Shown: positions 1-10,247 of the stretch, piece by piece
How positions within the stretch are numbered: position 1 is the stretch's first letter
Layout: every line of letters begins with the position of its first letter
NCBI RefSeq assembly: GCF_020520285.1
Contig: NZ_CP084742.1
Coordinates: 1,922,001 to 1,986,000, forward strand
Reading direction: 5' to 3'
Source: Pseudomonas sp. L5B5
GTDB lineage: Bacteria; Pseudomonadota; Gammaproteobacteria; Pseudomonadales; Pseudomonadaceae
Length of the DNA: 64,000 nucleotides
Made by a program: the position numbers and the translations under genes
Notes under the pieces: model-generated
What the model saw: only the letters and a program-made list of their open reading frames with translations
Told to the model about the DNA's origin: nothing
Database searches by the model: none

Positions 1-310
1 GCCAGTTCTGCTTGAGCGCATTGAAGACCTGCATCACCCAGCCGTCATCGCTGGCCGCCACCTGCCCCACATAACCGGAGCCGGCGGCCCAGGTCTCCAG
101 GCGAAACAGCACGTCATCGATCTGGGCTCCGCCCACGATCCCCGAAGAGATATAGGCAATACCGCTCTTGCTCACACGCAACTGGGTATGCACCTTGTCG
201 CTGGCCGAGGCCAACAATTGACGTACTGCTTGCGGCGTCAAGGCATCAGGCTGGTTCAGGTCGATTTGCACGCAGGCTTCCTTGAGCGCGAAAAAATCGC
301 AGTGTCGCAC
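1..310 (-). CDS. Unknown protein, N-terminal part (cut by the window edge)
   Basis: The leftmost bases carry an open leftward frame beginning at a GTG at 310 and running off the left edge. The visible ~103 residues begin VRHCDFFALKEACVQIDL and include stretches such as AYISSGIVGGAQIDDVLF and an aromatic-rich end. No in-frame ATG is visible upstream and the Shine-Dalgarno match is weak, so the start is uncertain. I do not recognise the family. It has no signal peptide. It is divergent from the small gene at 411. Confidence 0.5.
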   Translation of the reverse strand, partial: MRHCDFFALKEACVQIDLNQPDALTPQAVRQLLASASDKVHTQLRVSKSGIAYISSGIVGGAQIDDVLFRLETWAAGSGYVGQVAASDDGWVMQVFNALKQNW

Positions 311-410
311 AGGCTTCGCCTGATGCCTAAGTCGCAGTGCGAAAGCCCGGGCAACATGCTTAACTCTGCGGCCTTGCAACCCCCTGCCCCATCGACCCTG
401 CGAGACCTCC

Positions 411-602
411 ATGACGACCGTCAACATCGACGCAGACATCAAAGCCAAATGGCTCCATGGCCAGTGCTCCTACAGCCCGGGAAGCCCCGAAGAACTGGCG
501 ATCATCAGCGTGGACCTGCTGACCCGGGAACTGGGGCCAGAATCGGCACGGGCATTCATCGACCAGGTATTCGAAAAATACCTGATCAACCGCCCGGAGT
601 AG
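411..602 (+). CDS. Small conserved-type unknown protein, 63 aa
   Basis: The predicted protein is a compact soluble polypeptide beginning MTTVNIDADIKAKWLHGQ, with an amphipathic C-terminal half (PESARAFIDQVFEKYLIN). It has no membrane segment, cysteine or signal peptide. The ribosome binding site (GAGACCTCC directly before the ATG) is poor. It ends two bases before a strong hairpin shared with the convergent nucleoside hydrolase gene. Codon use looks typical of the neighbours, which supports a real gene. I do not recognise the family. Confidence 0.6.
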   Translation: MTTVNIDADIKAKWLHGQCSYSPGSPEELAIISVDLLTRELGPESARAFIDQVFEKYLINRPE

Positions 603-603
603 A

Positions 604-627
604 CCCCGCAGGCAGGCACCTGCGGGG
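604..627. terminator. Hairpin between convergent genes
   Basis: A perfect 9-bp inverted repeat (CCCCGCAGG / CCTGCGGGG) with a 6-nt loop lies between the stop of the small gene at 602 and the stop of the nucleoside hydrolase at 635. It has no long T tract on either side, so termination may be inefficient. Its position suggests a shared bidirectional terminator. Confidence 0.6.
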
Positions 628-634
628 ATGACAC

Positions 635-1663
635 TTACTTGAGGCGAGCCAGGCGCTCGGTGAGCAGGTCGAAGAACCCATCAGCATTGCCATTCTCGAC
701 CCAGAACACATTCTTCGGCTGCTTCAGGCCGTCATACCAGTCCACGATGGTCTGGCCGAAGGTAGGCCCCTCACGACTATCGACAACCATGTTGGCCTGG
801 CGCCCGGTGAACAGATTAGGCTTGAGCAGGTAGGCGATCACCGTTGCATCGTGGACCGGACCACCCGGAATACCGTAGTGCTCCATGTCGCCCTTGACGT
901 ATTCGTTGAGAATATCGCCCACCACCTTGCTGGCGTTGTTGTGCAGCGCCGCAATCTTCTGCAGGCGCGCATCACTGGTCAGGATCTTGTGGGTCACGTC
1001 CAGAGGCAGATAAGTCAGCTTGACGCCACTCTTGAGCACCACTTCGGCAGCCTGGGGGTCGGCATACAAGTTGAACTCCGCTACCGGCGTGATATTGCCG
1101 CCGTTGAAGTGCGCACCCCCCATGACCACCACTTCCTTGATGCCCTGGGTAATGTCGGGAGCCTGGATCAGCGCCAGCGCCAGGTTGGTCTGCGGGCCGA
1201 GCATGGCGATGGTGATGCTGTGCGGCTTGGCTGCCCGCAACGTGTCGATCAGGTAGTTGACCGCACTGCCCTTGGCCAAGGGTGCCTTGGGTTCATGTAC
1301 CGTCACCCCGGAAATTCCCTCCTTGCCATGAATGTTCTCGGCATAGATCGGCGTGCGCAGCAAAGGCGCCGGAGCACCGGCATACACCGGCACCTCGTCG
1401 CGCCCGGCCCATTCACGTGCCAGACGGGCATTGCGCGAGGTCTTGTCCAGGCGCACATTGCCGGCCACGGTGGTCAAGGCGCGGACCTGCAGTTCCTCGG
1501 GCGATGCCAGGGCGAACAACAGGGCCACCACATCGTCGGCCCCCGGGTCGGTATCGATGATCAGGTCGATCTTTTCCGCCGCCTGAGCGCCGGAAGCAGT
1601 GAGCAGAGACAAGAGCAGTAGACTCCGGAACCAGTGGTGGAACAGCTGAGCATAGCGGCGCAT
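635..1663 (-). CDS. Exported inosine/uridine-preferring nucleoside hydrolase, last gene of ribose operon
   Basis: This family hydrolyses the N-glycosidic bond of nucleosides to give ribose and free base. The ATG at 1663 is chosen because AAGGAG lies 6 bases upstream; a longer frame to 1753 overlaps rbsD. The 342-aa protein starts with a signal peptide (two Arg, a hydrophobic core, cleavage near ASGAQA-A). The calcium-binding aspartate motif IDTDPGADDVVAL follows, with MGGAHFNGGNITPVAEFN in the middle and the C-terminal HDATVIAYL. It directly follows rbsD, so ribose released in the periplasm could be taken up by RbsABC and phosphorylated by RbsK. The family call is firm; the substrate is inferred. 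Confidence 0.93.
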   Translation of the reverse strand: MRRYAQLFHHWFRSLLLLSLLTASGAQAAEKIDLIIDTDPGADDVVALLFALASPEELQVRALTTVAGNVRLDKTSRNARLAREWAGRDEVPVYAGAPAPLLRTPIYAENIHGKEGISGVTVHEPKAPLAKGSAVNYLIDTLRAAKPHSITIAMLGPQTNLALALIQAPDITQGIKEVVVMGGAHFNGGNITPVAEFNLYADPQAAEVVLKSGVKLTYLPLDVTHKILTSDARLQKIAALHNNASKVVGDILNEYVKGDMEHYGIPGGPVHDATVIAYLLKPNLFTGRQANMVVDSREGPTFGQTIVDWYDGLKQPKNVFWVENGNADGFFDLLTERLARLK

Positions 1664-1704
1664 AGCGCACTCCTTGTGCAAGGTAGGGGAAACCGGATGG
1701 CGAC

Positions 1705-2109
1705 CTAGAAAGTCACCCCGGCGATCAGAGCGATGTTGCAGTAAGGCTGGCACTCACCGGTGCGAACCACCGCACGGGCCTGGCGGCTGAGCACCTTGAA
1801 CGCTTCATGGCTCAGGAGCTGGCGCTGGCCCAGCTCGCCAGCGTCGGCAAGCGCTTCCAGCGCAGGCAACGGCGCTGGCCGCTTGAGCAGGATTTCCTCG
1901 GCCAGCACATGACGCTCCACTTGCATCTCGCTGAGCAGCACCTTGAGGGTGCCGAGAAAATCGGGAACACCGTGGGTCAGCGCCAGATCGATCAACTCGA
2001 CGCCGGGCGGCACAGGCAGGCCGGCGTCGCCGATCACCACGATGTCGCCGTGCCCCAGGGAGGCGATGAGGCGCGACAGCGCAATATTGAGCAAGGGTGT
2101 CTTTTTCAT
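1705..2109 (-). CDS. rbsD: D-ribose pyranase RbsD
   Basis: RbsD interconverts the pyranose and furanose forms of ribose in the cytoplasm, so that ribokinase receives the furanose. The 134-aa protein has the family signature: MKKTPLLN start, [18 protein letters not shown] with the catalytic His, and the acidic/aliphatic C-terminus [18 protein letters not shown]. Its length is normal. The ATG overlaps the rbsK stop by four bases (ATGA), indicating translational coupling. Confidence 0.97.
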   Translation of the reverse strand: MKKTPLLNIALSRLIASLGHGDIVVIGDAGLPVPPGVELIDLALTHGVPDFLGTLKVLLSEMQVERHVLAEEILLKRPAPLPALEALADAGELGQRQLLSHEAFKVLSRQARAVVRTGECQPYCNIALIAGVTF

Positions 2110-3023
2110 GAGGGAATAAACGCCTGTACGTCGCAGAGTGTAGGAATCGAAGGCTGGGCTCCGGCGCGGGTCACCGACAAGGCCGCCGCGACCTGGCCGA
2201 AGCGGATCGCATCGGCCTCGCTCTTGCCGGCAGCCAGCGCCGCGGCGAAACCGCCCACGAAGGTATCTCCCGCCGCAGTGGTATCGATGGCCTGGACCTT
2301 GGGCGCCGGGAAATGCTCGACGCGACTGCCATCGGCGAACAGCGAACCCTGCGCCCCGAGAGTAATGATGACCTTGCCGGCACCGGCAGCCAGCAAACGA
2401 CTGGCAGCCTGTTCGGCACTCTCCAGCGAATCCACCACTACGCCACTGAGTGCACAGGCTTCGCTCTCATTGGGAATCAGGTAGTCGATCGAGGCATACC
2501 ATTGCTCAGGCAAGGGTGCGCTGGCCGGCGCCGGGTTGAGAATCACCGTCTTGCCCAGCTCACGCCCACGCTTGAGGGCATGCCCCACCGTCGCCAGCGG
2601 TACCTCGAGCTGGCAGATGATCACATCGGCCTGCTGCAGTACCGCATCCACGGCCGCGACCTTCTCGGGGCTGAGCTGGCCGTTGCCGCCAGCAACGATG
2701 ACGATGGCATTCTGGCTGCTGTCATCCACCACGATCAGCGCCACACCACTGGAACCCTCGACCACACTCACGGCCTGGCAATCGATACCCTCGACAAGCA
2801 AGGCATCACGCAATTGCCCGCCGTAGGCATCGTCACCGACACACCCGACCATGGACACCTGGGCCCCCAGCCTGGCCGCAGCCACCGCCTGGTTGGCCCC
2901 CTTGCCACCGGAGACCGTGGCAAAGGATTTCCCCGCCAGTGTCTCGCCACCACGAGGCAGGCGCTCGGCCCGGGTCACCAGGTCCATGTTGAGACTCCCC
3001 ACCACCACTACTTTTGCTGACAT
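2106..3023 (-). CDS. rbsK: Ribokinase RbsK
   Basis: This PfkB-family sugar kinase phosphorylates ribose at O5 using ATP. The ~305-aa protein has the N-terminal substrate motif [21 protein letters not shown], the [15 protein letters not shown] segment, and the C-terminal catalytic/ATP motif [17 protein letters not shown] with its catalytic Asp. I use the ATG at 3023, which gives the usual MSAKVVVVG start; an in-frame TTG at 3041 is an alternative, and neither has a strong ribosome binding site. It lies between rbsR and rbsD in the operon. Confidence 0.96.
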   Translation of the reverse strand: MSAKVVVVGSLNMDLVTRAERLPRGGETLAGKSFATVSGGKGANQAVAAARLGAQVSMVGCVGDDAYGGQLRDALLVEGIDCQAVSVVEGSSGVALIVVDDSSQNAIVIVAGGNGQLSPEKVAAVDAVLQQADVIICQLEVPLATVGHALKRGRELGKTVILNPAPASAPLPEQWYASIDYLIPNESEACALSGVVVDSLESAEQAASRLLAAGAGKVIITLGAQGSLFADGSRVEHFPAPKVQAIDTTAAGDTFVGGFAAALAAGKSEADAIRFGQVAAALSVTRAGAQPSIPTLCDVQAFIPS

Positions 3024-3047
3024 GCATCGATACTCAATCAATAAGGT

Positions 3048-4067
3048 TCAGCGGCATTGCGCAAACGCGCCAACACAGGGCGCGGTCGACTCCCGCAAGA
3101 CGATACTCGGCGTGACGATGCGCTGGTCCAGCGGCAGGTCCCGCACGCAGATACGGCGCAACAACAGCTCCGCCGCGGTTTCCCCCAACTGCAGGATCGA
3201 CTGGCCGACAGTGGTCAACGCCGGATAGACATAACGGCTCATCAGGATGTCGTCGAAACCGATCACGGAAAGCTCGTCGGGCACCCGGATGTTGCGCTCC
3301 GCTGCAGCGCGCAAGACGCCGATACCCATCATGTCGTTGGTGGCGAAGATGGCGCTGGGCCGGTCTGCGTCCAGCAGCTGCGCCGCAGCCAGGTAGCCGC
3401 CGGTGCTGCTGAAATCGCTTTCCAGGATACGTTGCGCCGGCACCTCGACTCCCGCCTCGCGCAGCGCCTGGTGAAAGCCTGCCAGGCGCATCTGCGTCAC
3501 ACTGGTATTGGCCGGCCCGCCCACGCAGGCGATGTCGCGATGCCCAAGCTCCAGCAGGTGCCGGGTCGCCAGGTAAGCGCCGTACTGGTGGTCGATGCGT
3601 ACCAGATCGGCATCCACGCCTTCCAGGCCACGGTCGACGATCACCATCGGCGTACGCACCCCGACCAGCCCCTGGGCCAGGCCGCTGTCGCCACCGACAG
3701 AGGTGACGATGAGCCCGTCGATGCGTTTTTCCAGCAGCACCCGCAGGTAATTGCGCTGCTTGTCTGGATCATCATCGGAGTTGCAGAGGATCACGCAGTA
3801 GCCATTGCGTTCGCAGTAATCCTCGATGCCTCGTGCCAGCTCGGCGAAATACGGATTGAGGCTGTTGGGTACCAGCAAACCGATGGTGGCCGTGGTCTTG
3901 GCCTTGAGCGAACGGGCCACTGCGCTGGGCACATAGTCCAGGCGCTCGATCGCCGCCTCGACCTTGAGTCGCACCTCTTCGCTGACCGGCCGTGTCTTGT
4001 TCAGTACGTGGGACACTGTGGTGTAGGAAATCCCCGCCAGTGCCGCCACATCCTTGATGGTTGCCAT
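3048..4067 (-). CDS. rbsR: LacI-family ribose operon repressor RbsR
   Basis: The 339-aa regulator begins with a LacI helix-turn-helix (VAALAGISYTTVSHVLN) and hinge helix (SAVARSLKAKTT), followed by a periplasmic-binding-protein-like sensor domain (IGLLVPNSLNPYFAELARGI). Family members of this type bind ribose and release DNA. Here the regulator is encoded inside the operon it presumably controls, between rbsC and rbsK, rather than at the end as in E. coli. A perfect palindrome close to the E. coli RbsR operator lies upstream of rbsB at 7738-7751. The start is four bases upstream of the rbsC stop in the leftward direction. Confidence 0.94.
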   Translation of the reverse strand: MATIKDVAALAGISYTTVSHVLNKTRPVSEEVRLKVEAAIERLDYVPSAVARSLKAKTTATIGLLVPNSLNPYFAELARGIEDYCERNGYCVILCNSDDDPDKQRNYLRVLLEKRIDGLIVTSVGGDSGLAQGLVGVRTPMVIVDRGLEGVDADLVRIDHQYGAYLATRHLLELGHRDIACVGGPANTSVTQMRLAGFHQALREAGVEVPAQRILESDFSSTGGYLAAAQLLDADRPSAIFATNDMMGIGVLRAAAERNIRVPDELSVIGFDDILMSRYVYPALTTVGQSILQLGETAAELLLRRICVRDLPLDQRIVTPSIVLRESTAPCVGAFAQCR

Positions 4068-4070
4068 GAA

Positions 4071-5048
4071 TCAAACCCGCCGGTTGGCGCGCTGGCTGCG
4101 ATAGGTATCAAGCACCACGGCAATCACGATGACTGCGCCGGTGATGATGCGCTTGGTCGGTTCGGTTGCGCCGATTTGCGCAAGACCTGCAGCCAGCACG
4201 GAAATAATCAAGACGCCGAAGAAGGTACTGATCACCGAGCCGCGTCCACCCATCAGGCTGGTGCCACCGATCACCACCGCAGCGATGACCTGCAGCTCCA
4301 GGCCGGAGCCCGCGTTCGGGTCTGCCGCCTCCAGGCGGGAAATCTGAAACAACGCTGCAACGCCCGCCAGCAACCCCATCAGGCTGAATACCAGGATCTT
4401 GTAAGGCTTGGGATTGATCCCCGCCAGGCGAACCGCCTCTTCGTTGGTACCGATGCCGATCAGGTAGCGACCGAACACGGTGCGGGTCAGCACTGCCTGG
4501 GCCAGGAAGATGATCAGCAGGGCAATGATAAACGACGGCGAAATGCCAAAGGCAATCGGATTCGACAGCCAGGCAAAGGAGTCACCGATATACGCCGTGC
4601 GTGAACCGGTCATCTGGTAGGCCACACCCCGGGCCATCTCCAGCACGCCCAGGGACACGATGAACGATGGGATCCGCCAGGCCACGGTGATCGACCCGGT
4701 GATGGTTCCAGCCAATGCGGCGCAGGCCATGCCCAGCAATGCGGCGGGCACCACGCTCCAGCCCCAGCCGAGGATCGCCACACTGACGGTGGACGCCGCC
4801 AGGGCCAGCACCGAGCCCACGGACAGGTCGATGCCTCCGATGATCAGGACAAAGGTCATGCCCACTGCCAGCACCATCAGGTCCGGAATCTGGTTGGCCA
4901 GGGTGCTGAAGGTGTCGTAGGACAGGAAATGGCTGCTGAGCACGGAAAACAGGACAATCATGCCCAGCAGTGCTCCTGCCAACCCCAGGTAAGTGCCCAG
5001 GCCGTAGTAGTGACCGCCTCGCTTGCTGCTTGCAGGTGCCGTTTTCAT
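4071..5048 (-). CDS. rbsC: Ribose ABC transporter permease RbsC
   Basis: The protein is the inner-membrane channel of the ribose ABC importer. Its 325 residues contain about nine to ten hydrophobic segments and the family signatures GGIDLSVGSVLALA and GGTSLMGGRGSVISTFFG, the latter being the cytoplasmic coupling region. A basic cytoplasmic N-terminus (KTAPASSKRGG) precedes the first helix. The length is normal for the family. The start overlaps the rbsA stop by four bases. Confidence 0.96.
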   Translation of the reverse strand: MKTAPASSKRGGHYYGLGTYLGLAGALLGMIVLFSVLSSHFLSYDTFSTLANQIPDLMVLAVGMTFVLIIGGIDLSVGSVLALAASTVSVAILGWGWSVVPAALLGMACAALAGTITGSITVAWRIPSFIVSLGVLEMARGVAYQMTGSRTAYIGDSFAWLSNPIAFGISPSFIIALLIIFLAQAVLTRTVFGRYLIGIGTNEEAVRLAGINPKPYKILVFSLMGLLAGVAALFQISRLEAADPNAGSGLELQVIAAVVIGGTSLMGGRGSVISTFFGVLIISVLAAGLAQIGATEPTKRIITGAVIVIAVVLDTYRSQRANRRV

Positions 5049-6598
5049 GATGCATTCCTAGGCGCCGCTTCGTTGAGCAGCGCATCTCGTTTTTTATAGC
5101 CGGCGAACGCGGCGGCCAGCAGTTCGTCCTGGGTCCAGCTGTCCCGTTCGAAGGTATCGATCAGACGCCCGGCCGAGAGCACGCCGATACGATCGCAGAT
5201 CAGCATCAACTCCCGCAGGTCACTGGACACCACCACCAGCGCCTTGCCCTGGCGCGTCAACTCGCCCAGCAAGCCGTAGATATCGAACTTGGCGCCGACA
5301 TCGATGCCCCGGGTCGGCTCATCGAACAACAGCACCGAACAATCGCGCTCCAGCCAGCGGCCGATCACCACCTTCTGCTGGTTGCCGCCAGACAGTTCGG
5401 ACACCAGCTGTGCCGGACTGGAACTGCGGATACGCATGGCGGCGATCTGCCGCCGGGCCAGTTGCTCCTCATCCCGGGAGTTGACCAGGCCGCTGCTGGA
5501 TATCGCCGGCATGTTGCCCAGGGCGATGTTCGCGCTGATGGATTGGGTCAACAGCAAACCTTCACCCTTGCGGTCCTCGGTGATCAGGGCGATGCCATTG
5601 GCCACCGCGTCCACCGGCGAGCGAATGCTCACCGGGCGCGCCGGGGTGCCCAGGGCAATGCTGCCGCTGTCGGCGATATCGGCGCCGAAGATCAGGCGCA
5701 GCAACTCGGTGCGCCCGGCCCCGATCAGGCCGGAGATCCCGAAAATCTCGCCACTGCGCACCTCGAAGGACACATCGCGGACCTTGTCCGAACGGCTGAG
5801 ATGGCTGACGGTCAGCGCGGGCGCGCCAATGTTGCGCTCGCCCAGGTCGATATGTTCGCCCAGCTCGCGCCCCACCATCAGGTTTACCAGCTGCTCGCTG
5901 TTGTAATCGGCCATCGGCTCGACACAGACCAGGCAGCCATCGCGCAGCACCGCAATGCGCTGGGCTACCCGAGCCAACTCTTCCAGACGATGGGAAATGT
6001 AGATGATCGACACACCACGAGCCTGCAGCCGGGTGATCTGCTCGAAGAGCATCTCCACCTCGCGAGAGGTGAGCATCGCGGTCGGCTCATCGAGAATCAG
6101 CACATGGCAGTCGCCAATCAGGTTGCGGGCGATCTCTACCATCTGCTGGTGACCGATCCCCAGCTCGCCCACCAGGGTATCGGGATCGATGGCGTCCAGG
6201 CCGACCTGGGCCATGGCCTCGATGGCCGCCTTGCGCAGCTGCTTGCGGCTGATCCAGCCACCCTGGCTGGGCAGGTTGTGGAGGAACAGGTTCTCGGCCA
6301 CCGACAGGGTCGGCAGCAGGTTGAGTTCCTGCATGACCATGCGGATGCCCAGCTCCTCGGCCTGGGTACGACTGCCCGGACGATAGTCCTGGCCATTGAA
6401 ACGCATATGGCCGGTGGTGGGACTGACCAGGCCACCAATGATTTTCGACAAGGTACTCTTGCCGGCGCCGTTCTCACCGGTCAGTGCCAGCACCTCGCCG
6501 CGCTGCAGCGTCAAGTCGATGCCGGCCAATACAGGTTGAGCGTAGGTCTTGCCGATACCACTGACCGAGAGGACAGCGTTCGCAGCGCAAACAGACAT
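5045..6598 (-). CDS. rbsA: Ribose ABC transporter ATP-binding protein RbsA (double ATPase)
   Basis: This is the tandem-nucleotide-binding-domain subunit that powers RbsC. The first half has Walker A GENGAGKSTLSKIIGG, signature LGIGHQQMVEIARNL and Walker B HVLILDEPTAML. The second half has a degenerate P-loop (GLIGAGRTELLRLIFG), signature LSGGNQQKVVIGRWL and Walker B VLLFDEPTRGID. These features are usual for sugar importers of this class. The ATG at 6598 is preceded by GGAGAG at a good distance, so upstream in-frame codons to 6619 are not needed. 517 aa. Confidence 0.96.
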   Translation of the reverse strand: MSVCAANAVLSVSGIGKTYAQPVLAGIDLTLQRGEVLALTGENGAGKSTLSKIIGGLVSPTTGHMRFNGQDYRPGSRTQAEELGIRMVMQELNLLPTLSVAENLFLHNLPSQGGWISRKQLRKAAIEAMAQVGLDAIDPDTLVGELGIGHQQMVEIARNLIGDCHVLILDEPTAMLTSREVEMLFEQITRLQARGVSIIYISHRLEELARVAQRIAVLRDGCLVCVEPMADYNSEQLVNLMVGRELGEHIDLGERNIGAPALTVSHLSRSDKVRDVSFEVRSGEIFGISGLIGAGRTELLRLIFGADIADSGSIALGTPARPVSIRSPVDAVANGIALITEDRKGEGLLLTQSISANIALGNMPAISSSGLVNSRDEEQLARRQIAAMRIRSSSPAQLVSELSGGNQQKVVIGRWLERDCSVLLFDEPTRGIDVGAKFDIYGLLGELTRQGKALVVVSSDLRELMLICDRIGVLSAGRLIDTFERDSWTQDELLAAAFAGYKKRDALLNEAAPRNAS

Positions 6599-6654
6599 AA
6601 AGACTCTCCATGTGCCCATCCGCTCGGATGGGCACCGTTGTAACGCCGGGAGGA

Positions 6655-7611
6655 CTACTTGGTGACCAGCTCGACCGGAGTCTCGATCACGCCATTGACA
6701 CCGCTATCGACCTTCTCGCCCTTGAGGATCTTCAGCGCCGCCTCGATACCGAACACAGCCTGTTTCGCCGCGAACTGGTCAGCGGTAGCCAGGACCCGAC
6801 CGTCCTTGAGCATCGGCTTGATGGCATTGATATTGTCGTAGCCGACCACCTGCACCTTGCCGGCCTTGCCTGCGGCGCGCACCGCAGAAACAGCCCCCAC
6901 GGCCATGCTGTCATTGCCCGCCAGCAATGCCTTGAGGTTCGGGTACTCGCTGAGCATTGCCGAGGCCACACGGTTGCCGGCATTGATTTCCCAGTCGCCG
7001 GACTGCAGGGCAACCACCTTGATCTGCGCGGCGTCCATGGCGTCCTTGAAACCGGCGGTGCGCTGCTGGGCATTGGTGGTAGTGGACACTCCTTCGATGA
7101 TCCCCACTTCGTCACCGGCCTTGAGCTGCTTGGCCAGGTACTCGCCCACCAGGCGAGCGCCCTTGCGGTTGTCGGGCCCTACGAAGGGTACGCTGATGTT
7201 CTTGCTCTTGAGCACATCAGGATCGAGCTGGTTGTCGATGTTGATCACGGTAATCCCGGCATCCACCGCCTTCTTGATCACCGGCACCATGGCCTTGGAA
7301 TCAGCAGGGGCGATCACCAGCACATTGACCTTGGAAACGATCATCTGCTCGACGATGCGGATCTGGTTGGCCGTATCGGTTTCATCCTTGATGCCGTTGG
7401 ACACCAGGTCGAAATCCGCCGAGTGCTCTTTTTGGTAGGCCTTGGCGCCGTCTTCCATGGTCAGGAAGAACTCGTTGGCCAAGGATTTCATGACCAGGGC
7501 GACCTTGGGTTTCTGTGGGGTATCGGCATAGGCCGAAGAGAGGGGCAGCGCTGCGCAAGTGGCAGCCAGGACAGCGGCAGCGAGGAGACGTCCAGCAAAG
7601 GGCAGCTTCAT
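6655..7611 (-). CDS. rbsB: Ribose-binding periplasmic protein RbsB
   Basis: This is the substrate receptor of the ribose importer. The 318-aa precursor has a clear Sec signal peptide (basic KLPFAGR, hydrophobic core, cleavage after SSAYA). A type I periplasmic-binding fold follows: VALVMKSLANEFF, then VLVIAPADSKAM, GIIEGVSTTTNAQQRTAGF and LLAGNDSMAVGA, which are hallmarks of the ribose/galactose receptor family. It is the first gene of the operon and is followed by rbsA after 56 bases. Confidence 0.96.
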   Translation of the reverse strand: MKLPFAGRLLAAAVLAATCAALPLSSAYADTPQKPKVALVMKSLANEFFLTMEDGAKAYQKEHSADFDLVSNGIKDETDTANQIRIVEQMIVSKVNVLVIAPADSKAMVPVIKKAVDAGITVINIDNQLDPDVLKSKNISVPFVGPDNRKGARLVGEYLAKQLKAGDEVGIIEGVSTTTNAQQRTAGFKDAMDAAQIKVVALQSGDWEINAGNRVASAMLSEYPNLKALLAGNDSMAVGAVSAVRAAGKAGKVQVVGYDNINAIKPMLKDGRVLATADQFAAKQAVFGIEAALKILKGEKVDSGVNGVIETPVELVTK

Positions 7612-7737
7612 GAATTCACTCCGATCTTATGATTATTGTGGGCAACGTCCGCCCGACAGGCGGGCCGCGCCGCCGGGTGCCGGCGAGGACCTGGTGGCGT
7701 GCGGAAAAGATAGAAGATTATCGTTGTCCGCCGGCCA

Positions 7738-7751
7738 CGCAAACGTTTGCG
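7738..7751. promoter_or_regulatory. Probable RbsR operator
   Basis: CGCAAACGTTTGCG is a perfect 14-bp palindrome with the central CG typical of LacI-family operators and close to the E. coli RbsR core (CGAAACGTTTCG). It begins 8 bases downstream of the -10 element of the rbs promoter, so a bound repressor would cover the transcription start. Assignment to RbsR is inference from position and motif. Confidence 0.8.
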
Positions 7752-7759
7752 CAGAACGA

Positions 7760-7788
7760 ACTATGCGAACCCGGCCAGAGTTTGTCAA
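7760..7788 (-). promoter_or_regulatory. Sigma70-type promoter of the rbs operon
   Basis: On the minus strand TTGACA (perfect -35, 7783-7788) is separated by 17 bases from CATAGT (4 of 6 match to -10, 7760-7765). It lies about 150 bases upstream of rbsB and directly before the palindromic operator. A GC-rich leader able to form hairpins follows. Confidence 0.72.
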
Positions 7789-7884
7789 CGTGGATCAGAA
7801 AGGGGGGAAACGCCCTCGGCGCACGAGCGGGCCGACGATCGGGAAAGGCAACCCGCACGGCGCACTGCGCCGGGCGGGCCTGGA

Positions 7885-8343
7885 TCAAGCGGAGGTATTC
7901 ACCAGCTTGCCAGAAGAATCCGACTCCTTGGCCAGCTCCCGCACCAGGTTGCCCGATACTTCAGACAACGCAGCGTTGGTTTGGGCGACCTGCCCCTGGA
8001 TGGCCATGACCACGGTCTGCTTGGCTTCGGGCGTGGGATAGCTGGCGGCCTGGGCGGCGGCCAACTGTTGCTGCTGCTGTTGGAGCTGCTCCTGCAATTC
8101 CTTCATGCGCTTGAGCAGCATCTTGACGACAAGGCTGTGGTTATCGCTCTCGCCAGCGGCATCGCCAGCCTCCTTTTTTTCCGCCTGCTTGGCGGAACCG
8201 ACCCGCAGACTCCCCGAGTCTTCGGCACCTGGCGCTGCCTGGGCATCCTCGGCCACAGCATTGCTCAAAGCATTGACGGTCGCGGGCGACTTGCCATTGA
8301 TCAGAATGGCTCCCGGCCCTGGAAATCCGACTGATAGCGACAT
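7885..8343 (-). CDS. Unknown protein with coiled coil, 152 aa
   Basis: I do not recognise this protein. The first third is a low-complexity Ala/Gly/Glu-rich region with FPGPGAILINGKSPAT near the start. Residues about 70-100 form a heptad-like coiled coil (LVVKMLLKRMKELQEQL) that runs into a run of six glutamines. The end is again amphipathic (GNLVRELAKESDSSGKLVN). It has no signal peptide or membrane segment. It is transcribed away from the asparaginase gene across a 340-bp AT-rich gap. The regular coding bias supports a real gene. Confidence 0.7.
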   Translation of the reverse strand: MSLSVGFPGPGAILINGKSPATVNALSNAVAEDAQAAPGAEDSGSLRVGSAKQAEKKEAGDAAGESDNHSLVVKMLLKRMKELQEQLQQQQQQLAAAQAASYPTPEAKQTVVMAIQGQVAQTNAALSEVSGNLVRELAKESDSSGKLVNTSA

Positions 8344-9772
<1,429 letters not shown>

Positions 9773-9780
9773 TTCCCGCT

Positions 9781-9836
9781 GCTCGACCACCCCGGTCGAG
9801 CACGCTTGCGACCACTCGCCCGACCGGGCGAGTGGT
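9781..9836 (+). terminator. Double hairpin after asparaginase
   Basis: Two stem-loops follow the stop: GCTCGACC/GGTCGAGC (9781-9801, 8 bp) and ACCACTCGCCC/GGGCGAGTGGT (9811-9836, 11 bp, 4-nt loop). The latter is followed by TCTCTCC, a poor U tract. Confidence 0.65.
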
Positions 9837-9969
9837 TCTCTCCCCCTGCACCACTCCGCTGAATCCCTCGCCTTAAAAAATTTTCGATGGCAATGAGACA
9901 AACGCGCAATGCGTTGTCAGAGGAATTTCTTGAATTTTAAGCAGTTGCGAAATCTCCTACAGTTAAATA

Positions 9970-9985
9970 CTGTATGTGCGTACAG
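9970..9985 (+). promoter_or_regulatory. LexA box upstream of the DUF1654-endA operon
   Basis: CTGTATGTGCGTACAG fits the LexA consensus CTG-N10-CAG with 5-bp symmetric arms (CTGTA/TACAG). It ends 18 bases before the GTG start of the DUF1654 gene. A TTGCGA/TACTGT pair with 17-nt spacing (9945-9973) would place the -10 element inside the box, as expected for an SOS-repressed promoter. Binding is inferred. Confidence 0.75.
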
Positions 9986-10003
9986 CTTAATAAGGATTGT
10001 TCC

Positions 10004-10243
10004 GTGGCCTCAACCCCAACACCCCTCAGCTCCTACGAACGCCTGGGTGTGCGCATCCAGAAAATCATCAACTCCCCTACCGCACAGAAAGCCAAGGCCG
10101 CCTTGATCTTCCGCCTGGCCGATGAGCCCCAGGACGAATGGGAGCGCCTGCTGGAGGAGATCGCCGAAAACGACAACGTCACCCTCGCCTATCGCGACGA
10201 CGGTGGCGTGCAGATTTTCTGGGTTGTGCCAAAGGAAGATTGA
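10004..10243 (+). CDS. DUF1654-type small protein, probable SOS gene
   Basis: The 79-aa protein starts at a GTG at 10004, with AAGGA seven bases upstream; an upstream in-frame ATG at 9974 lies inside the LexA box and has no ribosome binding site. The sequence (SYERLGVRIQKIINSPTAQ, DEWERLLEEIAENDNVTL, DGGVQIFW) fits the Pseudomonas DUF1654 family, whose biochemical function is unknown to me. It is soluble and has no signal peptide. It is followed after four bases by endonuclease I, so both should be co-transcribed and, from the LexA box, induced by DNA damage. Confidence 0.85.
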   Translation: MASTPTPLSSYERLGVRIQKIINSPTAQKAKAALIFRLADEPQDEWERLLEEIAENDNVTLAYRDDGGVQIFWVVPKED

Positions 10244-10247
10244 GCTG

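Noticed and set aside
9974..10003. Upstream ATG as start of the DUF1654 gene
   Set aside because: It lies inside the LexA box and lacks a ribosome binding site; the GTG at 10004 has AAGGA at correct spacing.
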